A DNA stretch of 64,000 nt from Bin34 sp963422415 (GTDB lineage: Bacteria > Chloroflexota > Anaerolineae > Caldilineales > Caldilineaceae): positions 248,001 through 312,000 of the forward strand of contig OY729430.1 of the NCBI GenBank assembly GCA_963422415.1, written 5' to 3'. Positions 41,949 through 50,976 of this stretch are shown here, in pieces. The translations under genes were made by a program, and so were the position numbers. The notes under the pieces were generated by a model. It worked only from the letters and a program-made list of their open reading frames with translations. It searched no databases and was not told the origin of the DNA. Positions within the stretch are counted from its first letter, which is position 1. The number at the start of each line of letters is the position of its first letter.

Positions 41949-42587
41949 TGGCCGGACACCCAGTACCTGTGGGAAATGCATCCCTTCGCTGAATGGCTGG
42001 GAAATCAGATGCAGAGGCTGTTCAACCGCAAGGAAGTGCCTGTAGCCAGGATCGACACGCTGCAGTCCGACGAATCCATTTTCCTTTTCTTTGGGCGCGT
42101 TCCCAGCCAAGGCGGCGGCACCCTGCAGGATATTTGGATTGGAGTCCGCTACCTGGAACAGAGGTGGCTGGAATACATGGACATTGCACAGGTCGTGGCG
42201 TTGACAGACCTGCGTCCGGGCCGGCACGTGAATGTCGGACACACTGCAGTGACAGCATTGGAGAGTCTGGTGGAGGACGCCGTAATCCTGGCAGGAAACC
42301 TTTTTCGCCAGGAGGTCAAAGAAATGCGGGAGGCCTTGGAGAAGCAGAAGGCGGCGCACGAGGCCAAACTGGACCAACTGACAAGGAAACATCATCAACG
42401 TATCGAGAAGGTATATGCCACTCGGCGGGGCCTTGAAAGGGTTCTGTCTGCGCAACGGGACAGCGAACTGAAACAGGTGGATGCCTGGAAGCGGCAATTC
42501 AACGAATGGTATGAACGGAATCGCAACATCGACCCGAATGTCGAGCCGCAGGTTCGGCTGGTTGCCGTTCTCTGTGGCTCGCCTTGA
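41949..42587 (+). pseudogene. SNF2-type helicase, C-terminal part
   Basis: About 212 codons ending the helicase: WPDTQYLWEMHPFAEWLGNQ, ESIFLFFGRVPSQGG, then a long charged coiled coil (REALEKQKAAHEAKLDQ) and a normal stop at 42587. With the flipped middle and the N-terminus the whole gene would be about 970 residues, a normal size for these helicases. Confidence 0.8.
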
Positions 42588-43340
42588 GGCAATGGACACA
42601 CCCACCCGCTGCAGGTTTCGGTCAGGCGTTCGATCCAATAGGTCTTGTCCGGTCCTTTCCCCCGAATTTCAGCAGGTAGGCCAGGGCGGTCTCAAACCCG
42701 ACGCTGCCCGCATCAGCGAGGTTCCATCTGGCATTCTCAATCCCAGCGTCGGCAAAAGCCGCGGGCATTCCGGTTGCAAACTCTTCCAGGAATTGAGGAT
42801 GTCGATCGGGACGGCGCTGCTTCCGGCAGGGATGCCGAGATAAGGAAGAATCCTGAAGGAAACGGCTCATGATCACACTGATTGAAGCCTTGAACTGAGG
42901 TTTCTGGCCAAGTTCTCGGAACAGTATCGATATGGTCTGCTCATGTTCGATCACGAAGGAAGCGGAAAGGAACGGATACAGAGTGGGGAATTGCAGAAAA
43001 CATTCACTGCAGTTTTGCCGCACGGATTGGGGTGACCGCGCCAGAGCAATCGTTCTGACACCGGAGCTTGAGACTTGGATCTGGAGCAGTTCCCCCCATG
43101 TTGACACAGTGATAGGCTGGAAGGGCTGTACACCCCCGCTTCGTCAATGGCTGTTCGAGCAGGGCCTGTAGAAGAAAGGGGAGACCAAGCCAGGCCAACC
43201 CAAAGAAGCATTTCAAAAAGCCTTGCGCAAGTCGCACATTCCGCGCAGTTCATCCCTGTATCAGGAGATCGCAGAGACAGTTTCCCTTCGCAAGTGCACT
43301 CGTTTCTGGAACTCAAAACCATTCTCCAAGATTGGTTCCC
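42588..43340. other. Degenerate stretch
   Basis: About 750 bp with only broken frames. A 161-codon frame on the minus strand (42622-43107) has no recognisable fold, and I do not count it as a gene. Its setting between a broken helicase and a methyltransferase scrap suggests decayed defence-island DNA. Confidence 0.4.
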
Positions 43341-43598
43341 TCAGAGAGCGTAGGGCAACAAGAAGTCGTTCAGACAGCCCGCACAACAAAATTTTTGGGA
43401 TCGTCGCACCAAACACAACTGCACTGAAAACAAGACGTGATCGCGGTCAGCCTCCACGTAGGGTGCCAAGTCCTCTTTGGGAAACCGCGGGATATCCCGT
43501 TCCAGGAATGCGACCTCTGGAAAATTGGCTTCAAAAGTCTTTCCGGCATCAGAGTCATCATCCAGACCAAAGGCAATCTCCATCCTCGGTGCCTTCAC
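43341..43598 (-). pseudogene. C5 cytosine DNA methyltransferase fragment
   Basis: The stretch FGLDDDSDAGKTFEANFPEV and DLAPYVEADRDHVLFS is the N-terminal SAM-binding part of C5 methyltransferases. The upstream FxGxG motif I and the catalytic PC motif IV are both missing; after VLFS the reading turns into unrelated sequence. It is a short remnant. Such enzymes accompany helicases in DISARM and restriction loci, so it may once have belonged with the neighbouring helicase. Confidence 0.65.
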
Positions 43599-43847
43599 AG
43601 CCCGCGCACAATCAAGGACGCGGACGAAAAGGCGTCTTGATCTTGCAGGCGTTTCTTGAAGGCCATGAGACTGCCTCCCATGGTTGGCGCAACGCCTTGT
43701 CGTTAGGTCAAGGATTTAACGCGCCGCGGATGCGGGGGCACGACCGGCGAAAAGCCCATCTCCACAGGAAGGAGCCGGCAAGCAGACTTCGTCCGAACTT
43801 CACACCGTAAACAATGTATAGTTGCTGGAGAGGGGGCTCGCGGCAGG

Positions 43848-44159
43848 TCAGGCAAAAAGATTGGCGGCATTGGCTGCCACGGAAACAATTCCGGCCAAGA
43901 GAGCCAAGAATACAGGTATGGCCACAAGGCCTGCCAGACGTCACGTGAGTGCGCTTTTCAGTTCGCTCATCTCAAGCCTCAGCTCATAGCCTTGCCGGGT
44001 CATGGCTGCTTCCTGCCGCGCCAAGGCGGCATTCAATTCGCTGCGTTGCTCAACCAAGGCGGCCAATACGTCCGCCATGTTGGTATGCTCGGCGATGATC
44101 ACGGCCTGTGCCTCTTCCATGCCGGTGTCCCGCAAACTCTCGTATGCCTTCTGGTTCAT
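43848..44159 (-). pseudogene. Small coiled-coil membrane protein interrupted by one stop codon
   Basis: From ATG 44159 the frame gives MNQKAYESLRDTGMEEAQA, a coiled coil with AALVEQRSELNAALARQ, and stops at TGA (43941-43943). Read through, the same frame continues RLAGLVAIPVFLALLAGIVS, one membrane helix, and stops at 43848. Bacterial proteins of this build (short N-terminal coiled coil, C-terminal helix, DUF1640-like) usually have Trp-Arg at this point, so TGG probably mutated to TGA. The start could also be 44204. Confidence 0.5.
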
Positions 44160-44289
44160 TCTGTTGTCCTGCAGGACGACTCTGGATATGTCATGCCACT
44201 CCAATCCTCAAGCCTGACATGGATGTCCGTCCAACATCTCTGGGTGGAAACTGCCATCATCCGATTTCATTGTAACAGGCGCAGCATGT

Positions 44290-45975
44290 GCTTGACTGGG
44301 ATGGATCACACCTGTCGCCACAGCCTGGCAAACTGCTGGATGAACATGCCAATCTATTCATTGTTCCCAGCCCCGAAAACCGCGCGGACGGACATTGTGC
44401 CAGCGCCTGGATCATGATCGGCGAGCCAGGATTGGCTCTACTTCGGGACAGTGAAATCCATCTCTTGCCGGAAAAAGGCCTTGAATCGCTGCACATTCAC
44501 CTCTACGTCAGTGGTGGTCGTCTCACGGCACGACTGCTGGCCTGCTTTTCCAGCACACGGCAGGCACTATCCAAAAGGATACAGGACTACCGACACCCCC
44601 ATCACCCGCGCAAGGGGACACGGAGCCACGGGTGTTGCGGCGCCTCTTTGCCTTTCTGCCACCCAGCAAGGACTGGCGCTTGCCGGTGATCGGGCTGGTT
44701 CTGATCACCGGCGCCGCGATGTTGCTGGCCGGTCGCTTCCTGTTTGACGAAGTGCTGGATCCGGAGGGCCGCTTTGCGGGCATGTTGCTCGGAACCATGA
44801 GACTGATTCTGCTGGTGCCTCTGGCCGAGGTGGGGTTCAGCATCATCTGGGACTGACCAACGCATCCCTCATCCACGATCTGAAGATGGTTCTCCAGCAC
44901 ACGGCGTTCGCGTCCTTGCAACGCCTCTCCCTGTGCTTCTTCAAGGACCCGTCACACCAGAGAGCTGATGGATAGACTAGAACAAGACACCTCCGATATC
45001 GCCCTCCTGTTTCATAACATCGCCCCTCCGCCATTCAGGGTGGTGTCTTTCTCCTGGGTTCGTTGACCGCCATGTTGTGGCTAGATTGGCAGTTGGCCAT
45101 GGCGGCCCTCCTGTCCTTTTCCGTGCTGTTTGCCCTGTTTCTGCGCATCGTGCCCGAGATCCACTCCCACTACGCGCGCCTGTTTCGCGCCGAATCGGAG
45201 CTGCGCACGGTCCAACGACTCCCTGACAGGCATGCACGTGGTGCGCGCTTTCGGACAGGAGGAGCGGAAAGTGGAACACTTCTCAGGTCCCAACCGAGCA
45301 ATGGTGCGGCTGGGCAATCGTCGACTCCACTCGACCGCCCATGGAGTTGGTGACCGAGCTGGCGCTGGTGGGCGTCTGGGCTGCCGGCGCCTGGATGATG
45401 AGACGCGATCCAGTGACGGTAGGGCTGCTGATCACCTTTGTCGGATATCTGGGCCGTTTTTAGGGCCGGGTCGGGGGACTGGTGGAACTGACTTGGGATT
45501 GGGTCCGCGTCGCCACCGCGGCCCGCCGATTGCTGCACCTCATGGATGCACAGTCCGATATGCCGGCGTCCTCCTCTCCCCACCGCGTTGCAGGCAGCGC
45601 TCTTCCTCGAGCAGGTTTCCTTCAGCTTATAACCTAGGGGTCAAGGGTCCCGCCTTGTACCAAGTGAGGCGCCATGCCGCTCCGGGCGAGATGACAGGGA
45701 TCGTGGGGCCACCAGCGCGAGGAAGTCCACCATGCTTAACCTGATTGCCCGTCTGACGTGGATGAAGGCATCGTGCTCCAGAAAACCTACCTTATTCCAA
45801 GGCAGCGTGGCGGCCAATATCGCCCATCGCCTCTCAACCCTGCGGCGGGCCTCTCGCCTCTATGTCCTTGACTAGGAACGCGTCGTGGAGATGGCCGCCG
45901 CGGGCGGGCGCTATCGGACCATGGCGGAGGCCCAGCGCGCGCCGGCCGAGGCCCGGATGTTCAGCCACGCTTGAG
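44290..45975 (+). pseudogene. ABC exporter (MsbA-like, permease fused to ATPase), heavily decayed
   Basis: Pieces of one exporter appear in order but in changing frames: an N-terminal domain (LFIVPSPENRADG...), LRRLFAFLPPSKDWRLPVIG (44632 on), DRLEQDTSDIALLFHN (about 44970), TAMLWLDWQLAMAALLSF (45070 on), HVVRAFGQEERKVEHFS, ELALVGVWAAGAWMM, then a stop codon (TAG near 45461) in LGRF-GRVGGLVELTWDWV, a damaged Walker A (GIVGPPARGSP), and NIAHRLSTLRRASRLYVLD at the end. At least five frameshifts or stops are visible. Confidence 0.75.
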
Positions 45976-46228
45976 TCAGGGCCACGTCAAGCTCTGGCGG
46001 CGCGCCACCGCTGCCCTGTCGCTTCCCCAGCTTGGAGCCTCAGGCTCCCGACTGTTGAAATTCAGGTTTGCGCTATGCCTTGACTTTGACTGATACTACT
46101 GAAGCATCAAGACACCACCCTTATGGAATGTCCCGCCGGAGCCGCATGCTCTTGGGAAAGCAGGCTGCAACGGCTTGGTCCATGCCTATTGGTGTCCTTG
46201 TTTTCGATCCAGATTTGGAGCAGTGCAC

Positions 46229-47947
46229 ATGTGGCGGCAGCGAATTCACTTTCTAGGTCAGGCCTTGCTGGTCATGGCAGCCTTCCTTCTGGCCGCGTGC
46301 GGCGCGCCGGCGGCGGAAGCGCCGGCAGTCCCGGCGGCAGGGAACGCCGAAGAGGTGGTGGAGATTGAGGAAATGGAGGAAGTGGAGACTGCACTGGCAG
46401 GCGAAATCGTCATCAGCATTGCCTCCAACGATGTACAAACGTATCAAGCCTTGGCTGATGCCTACATGGCCATGCATCCCGACGTGACCGTGCTGGTGGA
46501 GCTCAAGGCCCCCGAGGTGGATGCCTATCTACAGTGGATTCGCACCCAGTTCACTGCTGCAGAGCCGCGGGTATCCCTAGTGGAAAGTCCGCACCTGCGC
46601 GAATTCGCCCAGGAGGGGCGGCTGGTGGACTGGGCTCCCTACCTCAACCAAGTCAATCCGTACACCGGGAAGCCCTGGGAGGACAGCTTTGAGGAATGGG
46701 GTCTGAATCTGGTGCGCGATCCCAGCACCGGCGAAATGTACATGATGCCCTACATGTCCGTGCAGACTTTCTGGGTCTACAACAAGGACATTTTCGCGGA
46801 GGCCGGCATTGCGGATGTGCCCCCCCAACCCACTTGGGACCAGCTGGTGGAGTACAGCGCAAAGGTCAAGGCCGCCGGCTACATTCCCATCGCCATGGAA
46901 GGCACTACGGAGCAGATCTGGGGAGGCGGGCGCATGCCATGGCTGATGCGTTCGGCCATGGATCAATACCATCGGGACGATCTGCAGCTCATCCGCTGTC
47001 AGGAAGGCGACTGGTGCTACCGGGAAGACATCGACAGCGTCTGGACCTACGATCCGACGGATGTCCGCAACGACGATCCTGACCGGATCTCCGTCAATAT
47101 CGTGCGCCACCTGATGGCCCTGCGGAATCAGGAAATCTCCTTCGACAACGCCTGCACCGTGGAGATGATGGAAGAGATCGGGCGGGTCTTCAAGACCGAA
47201 AACGGCTTCGTGCCGGAAGGCTGGGCCGGCATGACCGACGCCTATCCGCTGTTCCTCACACAGCAAGCTGCCATGCGCATGGTGCATGGTGGCTTCTTCA
47301 CCAGCTTCCCCAAGGACATCCGATCCTTGGCCCAAGGGGAATACTCCGGATCTGGAGACGTGAACGAGGATACCGCGGCCGCAGCCGTGGAATTCGATTA
47401 CGGTCGCTTTGCATTCCCCTCGATGGAAAGCCCATGTGTCCAAGGCACGGCCAGAGCCAACGAGCTGACACAGGGCTACTTGGCTCTGCCCAAGAAGAAT
47501 CGCATACAGAACGACCTGGAAGTGGATTTCGCCATGTTCTGGACCAGCCCCGCGGGAATGCAGATTTTCCTGGAAAACAAGCTGGATCCCGAAAACCTGA
47601 CCGGTGGCATCGCCGGGCCACCCCTGATCAAGGGAGTGACGTTGCCGGCGCCGTGGCAGGATGTCTTTGCCAACAGCGTCTTCATTGGGAACTATGAAAA
47701 GCCCGGTGCGCCCGGCGATGCCGTGGCCCGCGGGTTCTTCAAGCACGAGGAGTCCAAGCGCATCTGGGCCATCATGGCCCAGGAGTTTTTTTCCGGCACG
47801 AGGACGGCCGAGGAATTTGCCGCCGACTACCAGCAGCTGTTCTTTGACACCTTTGACAGCCTGCTGGAATACCTGAATCTGACGGCGGAGGATCTGGAGA
47901 CGCCCGAAAAACGGCCTCCCGGCTACGTGGCGGCCGGCCCCTATTGA
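46229..47947 (+). CDS. Sugar ABC transporter substrate-binding lipoprotein
   Basis: 572 residues from ATG 46229 (GGAG eight bases upstream; the open frame begins earlier but without a signal). Signal peptide ALLVMAAFLLAAC with lipobox LAAC, then an Ala/Pro/Glu linker and the family 1 solute-binding fold (GEIVISIASNDVQTYQALAD, MYMMPYMSVQTFWVYNKDIF). It is longer than most, with extra segments around residues 250-400. It feeds the fused permease and MalG-type permease downstream; two hairpins lie in between. Confidence 0.88.
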   Translation: MWRQRIHFLGQALLVMAAFLLAACGAPAAEAPAVPAAGNAEEVVEIEEMEEVETALAGEIVISIASNDVQTYQALADAYMAMHPDVTVLVELKAPEVDAYLQWIRTQFTAAEPRVSLVESPHLREFAQEGRLVDWAPYLNQVNPYTGKPWEDSFEEWGLNLVRDPSTGEMYMMPYMSVQTFWVYNKDIFAEAGIADVPPQPTWDQLVEYSAKVKAAGYIPIAMEGTTEQIWGGGRMPWLMRSAMDQYHRDDLQLIRCQEGDWCYREDIDSVWTYDPTDVRNDDPDRISVNIVRHLMALRNQEISFDNACTVEMMEEIGRVFKTENGFVPEGWAGMTDAYPLFLTQQAAMRMVHGGFFTSFPKDIRSLAQGEYSGSGDVNEDTAAAAVEFDYGRFAFPSMESPCVQGTARANELTQGYLALPKKNRIQNDLEVDFAMFWTSPAGMQIFLENKLDPENLTGGIAGPPLIKGVTLPAPWQDVFANSVFIGNYEKPGAPGDAVARGFFKHEESKRIWAIMAQEFFSGTRTAEEFAADYQQLFFDTFDSLLEYLNLTAEDLETPEKRPPGYVAAGPY

Positions 47948-47954
47948 TCGCCGC

Positions 47955-47985
47955 CGCGAACGGTCTGCAGGTCGTTCGCGTTTTT
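47955..47985 (+). terminator. Intrinsic terminator after the binding-protein gene
   Basis: Stem CGCGAACG (47955-47962) and CGTTCGCG (47973-47980), ten-base loop, followed by TTTTT. Since the permeases follow in the same direction it probably acts as a partial terminator. Confidence 0.7.
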
Positions 47986-47991
47986 CCGAAG

Positions 47992-48029
47992 GAGGGGGCG
48001 CCGGCCGCTTAACGCGGGCTCGCCCCCTC
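47992..48029 (+). terminator. Second hairpin, GC-rich
   Basis: Stem GAGGGGGCG and its complement CGCCCCCTC around a 20-base loop, followed by TCTTTCC. Together with the first hairpin it separates the binding protein from the permeases. Confidence 0.5.
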
Positions 48030-48065
48030 TCTTTCCGATTTGCCGCTCCACCGTTTCATGGCCTC

Positions 48066-50057
48066 GTGACTCTGTTCTGCCACCGGCGGTCGGTGCCGGG
48101 CTGGCTCTGTCTTTGCACATGGCTGCTGTGGGCCCAGCCCGCCGAAGCTCAATCCGGCGCCCTGTGGACCCAGCAGCTGGACAGTCAGGTTGCCGTGACA
48201 GCCGTCTCGGCCGACGGACAGCGGGTGGCCTTGGGCACGCGGAACAATCAGGTGCGAGTCTACGATGCCGCTGGATCCGAACTCTGGACTTTCGACGCCG
48301 AGAACAGCATTACCGGCCTGGCTTGGAGCGCGGACGGCTCCCAGCTGGCCATAGCGTCGGAAGATCGAAAGGTTTACATGCGCGGCGGAGACAAGGGAGC
48401 GGCCCGCTGGGAGTTCAAGACCTCCCGCACGGTCAATGACGTGGCCTTGGCCCGAGACGGTTCGCTGGTGGCCCTGACCACGGATGACCAGCATGTTTTC
48501 GTCTTGGACGCAGCTGGCCGGCTGCTCTGGAAGAAAGACAAGGGGCTTGGCGTGGAAGCCGTGGATATCTACGGATCCGGCGTGGATGCCCGTGTTGTGA
48601 TCGGATCCGACGACGGTCACGTCTCCATTTTCGCGCGCAGCGGCGATTCGCTCCTTGCCACGCGTCTGGATTTCGATGTCAAGGCCGTGGCCGTCTCTCG
48701 TTCCGGGAGCCGCATTCTGGCCGGCACGAGCGACGGTTCCATTACCCTGCTGAACGGAGCCAACGGCAGCGTGATCTGGACTGTCGAGGGCGACAGCGAC
48801 ATTGTGGATGTCGCCATGGCCGCCGATGCCGCCTTCATGCTGGCAGCTTCGGACATGGGCGCCATCTACTTCCTGGACGGCACGGGGAGCATCACACAGA
48901 GGCTGCAACTGGATTCCCCGGCCCAGAGCGTATCGGTGTCCGCCGACGGATCCGTTCTGGTCTGGGGCGATGCCGCGGGCCAAGGATCATTTGTGGACCG
49001 CGTGCGGCAGGCTCAAGGCGTGGCCCGGCAGAGCCGTCAAAGAAACATGGTCATTGCCAGTTCCGCCGGCCTGCTGGCTCTGATGCTGGCGGGCGCGACG
49101 CTGCTCATCGTGTTTACCGATCGGGGCAAGCATGCATGGCAGCGGCGGTCCACCGTGCCCCGCCGCAACCTGGCTTCCATATGGAGAGCCCGCCACTCCT
49201 ACATCCTTATACTGCCCACCCTCATTTTCCTGCTGACTTTCAACTACTACCCGGCCTTCTCCGGTTTGTATCACGCCTTCACGGACTGGAATCCGGCCGG
49301 CCATTCGCCTTGGGTCGGATTGAAGAACTTCGAGTTCCTGATGCAAGACCGCTTTTTTCTGGCCAGCTTTCGCAATGCCTTGATTCTGGTGGTCGTCTCC
49401 ATCGTCAAGACCATGACCATGCCGCTGCTGGTGGCCGAATTGATTTTCAACTTGCGGAACCGCTACGCGCAGTATTGGGCCCGCACACTCTTCGTGGTGC
49501 CGATCGTGCTGCCGGCCGTGGTGGAAATTCTGGTATGGAACAACATATACGATCCCTCCATTGGCTTGTTGAACGAGGCCCTCAAGCTGCTCGGTCTGGA
49601 AGAGTGGACCCGGGTTTGGTATGGGGATCCGAATGTAGCCCTCGGCGCCATCGTCTTCATTGGCGTGCCTTGGGTGAATGCCTTTGCCCTGCTGATTTTC
49701 TACGGCGGCCTGATTTCCATCTCCGATGAAGTCCTGGACGCCTCGCGGGTGGACGGAGCCAACGTCCTTCGCAGATTCTGGAGCGTGGATCTGCCGCTGG
49801 TCATGGGCCAAGTGAAGCTGCTGCTCATTCTCAACTTCATCAACGCGGTACAGACCTTCGAGCTGGTGTTCCTGACCACGGCGGGCGGTCCGGGCGATGC
49901 CACCTATGTGCCGGCGCTGGAGCTGTACTACATGGCCATGCGCATGGACCGCATGGGGGTGGCCTCCGCCATTGGCATGATCCTGTTCGTCATCATTCTG
50001 GCGGGCACCGTCGTCAATATGCGTTTCGTACGCTCCGCCACGGATTTCGAAGCCTAG
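48066..50057 (+). CDS. Beta-propeller fused to a MalF-type sugar ABC permease
   Basis: 663 residues. Residues 1-28 look like a signal peptide (LCLCTWLLWAQPAEAQ). Residues 31-310 hold about seven repeats of roughly 41 residues (VSADGQRVALGTRNNQVRVYD and similar), a WD40/PQQ-like beta-propeller. A membrane helix follows at 328-350 (MVIASSAGLLALMLAGATLL), then from about 375 a complete MalF-type permease with LILPTLIFLLTFNYY and the EAA loop EVLDASRVDGANVLRRFW. The propeller should face outside. GTG 48066 has no clear ribosome site. A normal MalF is about 300 residues. The frame is uninterrupted, so the fusion is not a sequencing join of two ORFs. Confidence 0.88.
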   Translation: MTLFCHRRSVPGWLCLCTWLLWAQPAEAQSGALWTQQLDSQVAVTAVSADGQRVALGTRNNQVRVYDAAGSELWTFDAENSITGLAWSADGSQLAIASEDRKVYMRGGDKGAARWEFKTSRTVNDVALARDGSLVALTTDDQHVFVLDAAGRLLWKKDKGLGVEAVDIYGSGVDARVVIGSDDGHVSIFARSGDSLLATRLDFDVKAVAVSRSGSRILAGTSDGSITLLNGANGSVIWTVEGDSDIVDVAMAADAAFMLAASDMGAIYFLDGTGSITQRLQLDSPAQSVSVSADGSVLVWGDAAGQGSFVDRVRQAQGVARQSRQRNMVIASSAGLLALMLAGATLLIVFTDRGKHAWQRRSTVPRRNLASIWRARHSYILILPTLIFLLTFNYYPAFSGLYHAFTDWNPAGHSPWVGLKNFEFLMQDRFFLASFRNALILVVVSIVKTMTMPLLVAELIFNLRNRYAQYWARTLFVVPIVLPAVVEILVWNNIYDPSIGLLNEALKLLGLEEWTRVWYGDPNVALGAIVFIGVPWVNAFALLIFYGGLISISDEVLDASRVDGANVLRRFWSVDLPLVMGQVKLLLILNFINAVQTFELVFLTTAGGPGDATYVPALELYYMAMRMDRMGVASAIGMILFVIILAGTVVNMRFVRSATDFEA

Positions 50058-50059
50058 CC

Positions 50060-50920
50060 ATGGCCATCCATTCCCTGTCTGCCGTGCGGGACCGCCGCTC
50101 CCGGTTCTCCTGGACCCAGCTGACGATGCTGCTGCTTCTGGGGGCGCTGCTGTTCCTGACCTTTGTGCCCATCCTCTATCTGGTGATCCTGGCCCTGAAG
50201 GACAATGGACAAATCTACGGTCGCTTTTGGGCCCTGCCCAGTCCGTATCGCTTCGAGAACTTCGCGCTGGGCTGGCAGGTCATCGGCAGACCGATCCTGA
50301 ACTCCATCGTCACCTCCGGCTCCGCCTGCTGTGTCACGATCGTGCTGTCCAGTCTCTCCGGCTATGTCTTTGCGCGGCATCGCTTTCCGGGCAAGGAAGT
50401 CATCTACACCGGCATTTTGGCCCTGCTGATGATCCCCCCCATTCTGACCCTGATCCCGGCCTACGTGCTCATCCTGCGCATGGGACTGGAAAACACCTAC
50501 TGGGCCCTGATTCTGCCTTGGACCTCCGGTGGACAGGTCTTCGCCCTGCTGCTCTGCCGCAGCTTTTTTGCCACCTTGCCCGAGGAGTTCTTCGATGCAG
50601 CCCGCATTGACGGGGCCACCGAGCTGCAATCCTTCTGGCGTATCGCGGTGCCGCTTTCCATGCCCATCCTGATCACGGTCGCGGTGGTGCGGCTGGTCAC
50701 CACGTACAATCAGTTCATGTGGCCGCTGGTGGCCATCTCCTCCCCTAGACGTCAGGTCGTGGCCGTGGCTCTGACCCAGTTCACCTCGGAGATTGGCGTC
50801 ACCGACATCGGCCCCCGCATGGCGGCCTACATCACGGCTTCCATTCCCTTGATTTTGCTGTTCTCGGTGGGCATGCGCCACTATGTGCGGGGTCTCACCG
50901 CCGGCGGCCTGAAGGCCTGA
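50060..50920 (+). CDS. Sugar ABC transporter permease, MalG type
   Basis: 286 residues, starting two bases after the fused permease stop, so coupled. Six helices; EAA loop EEFFDAARIDGATELQSFWRI; conserved QFMWPLVAISSP. Partner of the fused permease. Confidence 0.9.
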   Translation: MAIHSLSAVRDRRSRFSWTQLTMLLLLGALLFLTFVPILYLVILALKDNGQIYGRFWALPSPYRFENFALGWQVIGRPILNSIVTSGSACCVTIVLSSLSGYVFARHRFPGKEVIYTGILALLMIPPILTLIPAYVLILRMGLENTYWALILPWTSGGQVFALLLCRSFFATLPEEFFDAARIDGATELQSFWRIAVPLSMPILITVAVVRLVTTYNQFMWPLVAISSPRRQVVAVALTQFTSEIGVTDIGPRMAAYITASIPLILLFSVGMRHYVRGLTAGGLKA

Positions 50921-50976
50921 TTCTCTCCGGCGGGCCGTGAAACGGCCCGCCATGGCTCCCAGCAAGGAAGCGCCCC

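Noticed and set aside
42622..43107. 161-codon frame on the minus strand
   Set aside because: No recognisable fold, odd composition and decayed surroundings; treated as non-coding.
39676..46080. Complete DISARM or other defence system
   Set aside because: Only a broken SNF2 helicase and a methyltransferase scrap are present; no drmA, drmB or drmC genes are recognisable.
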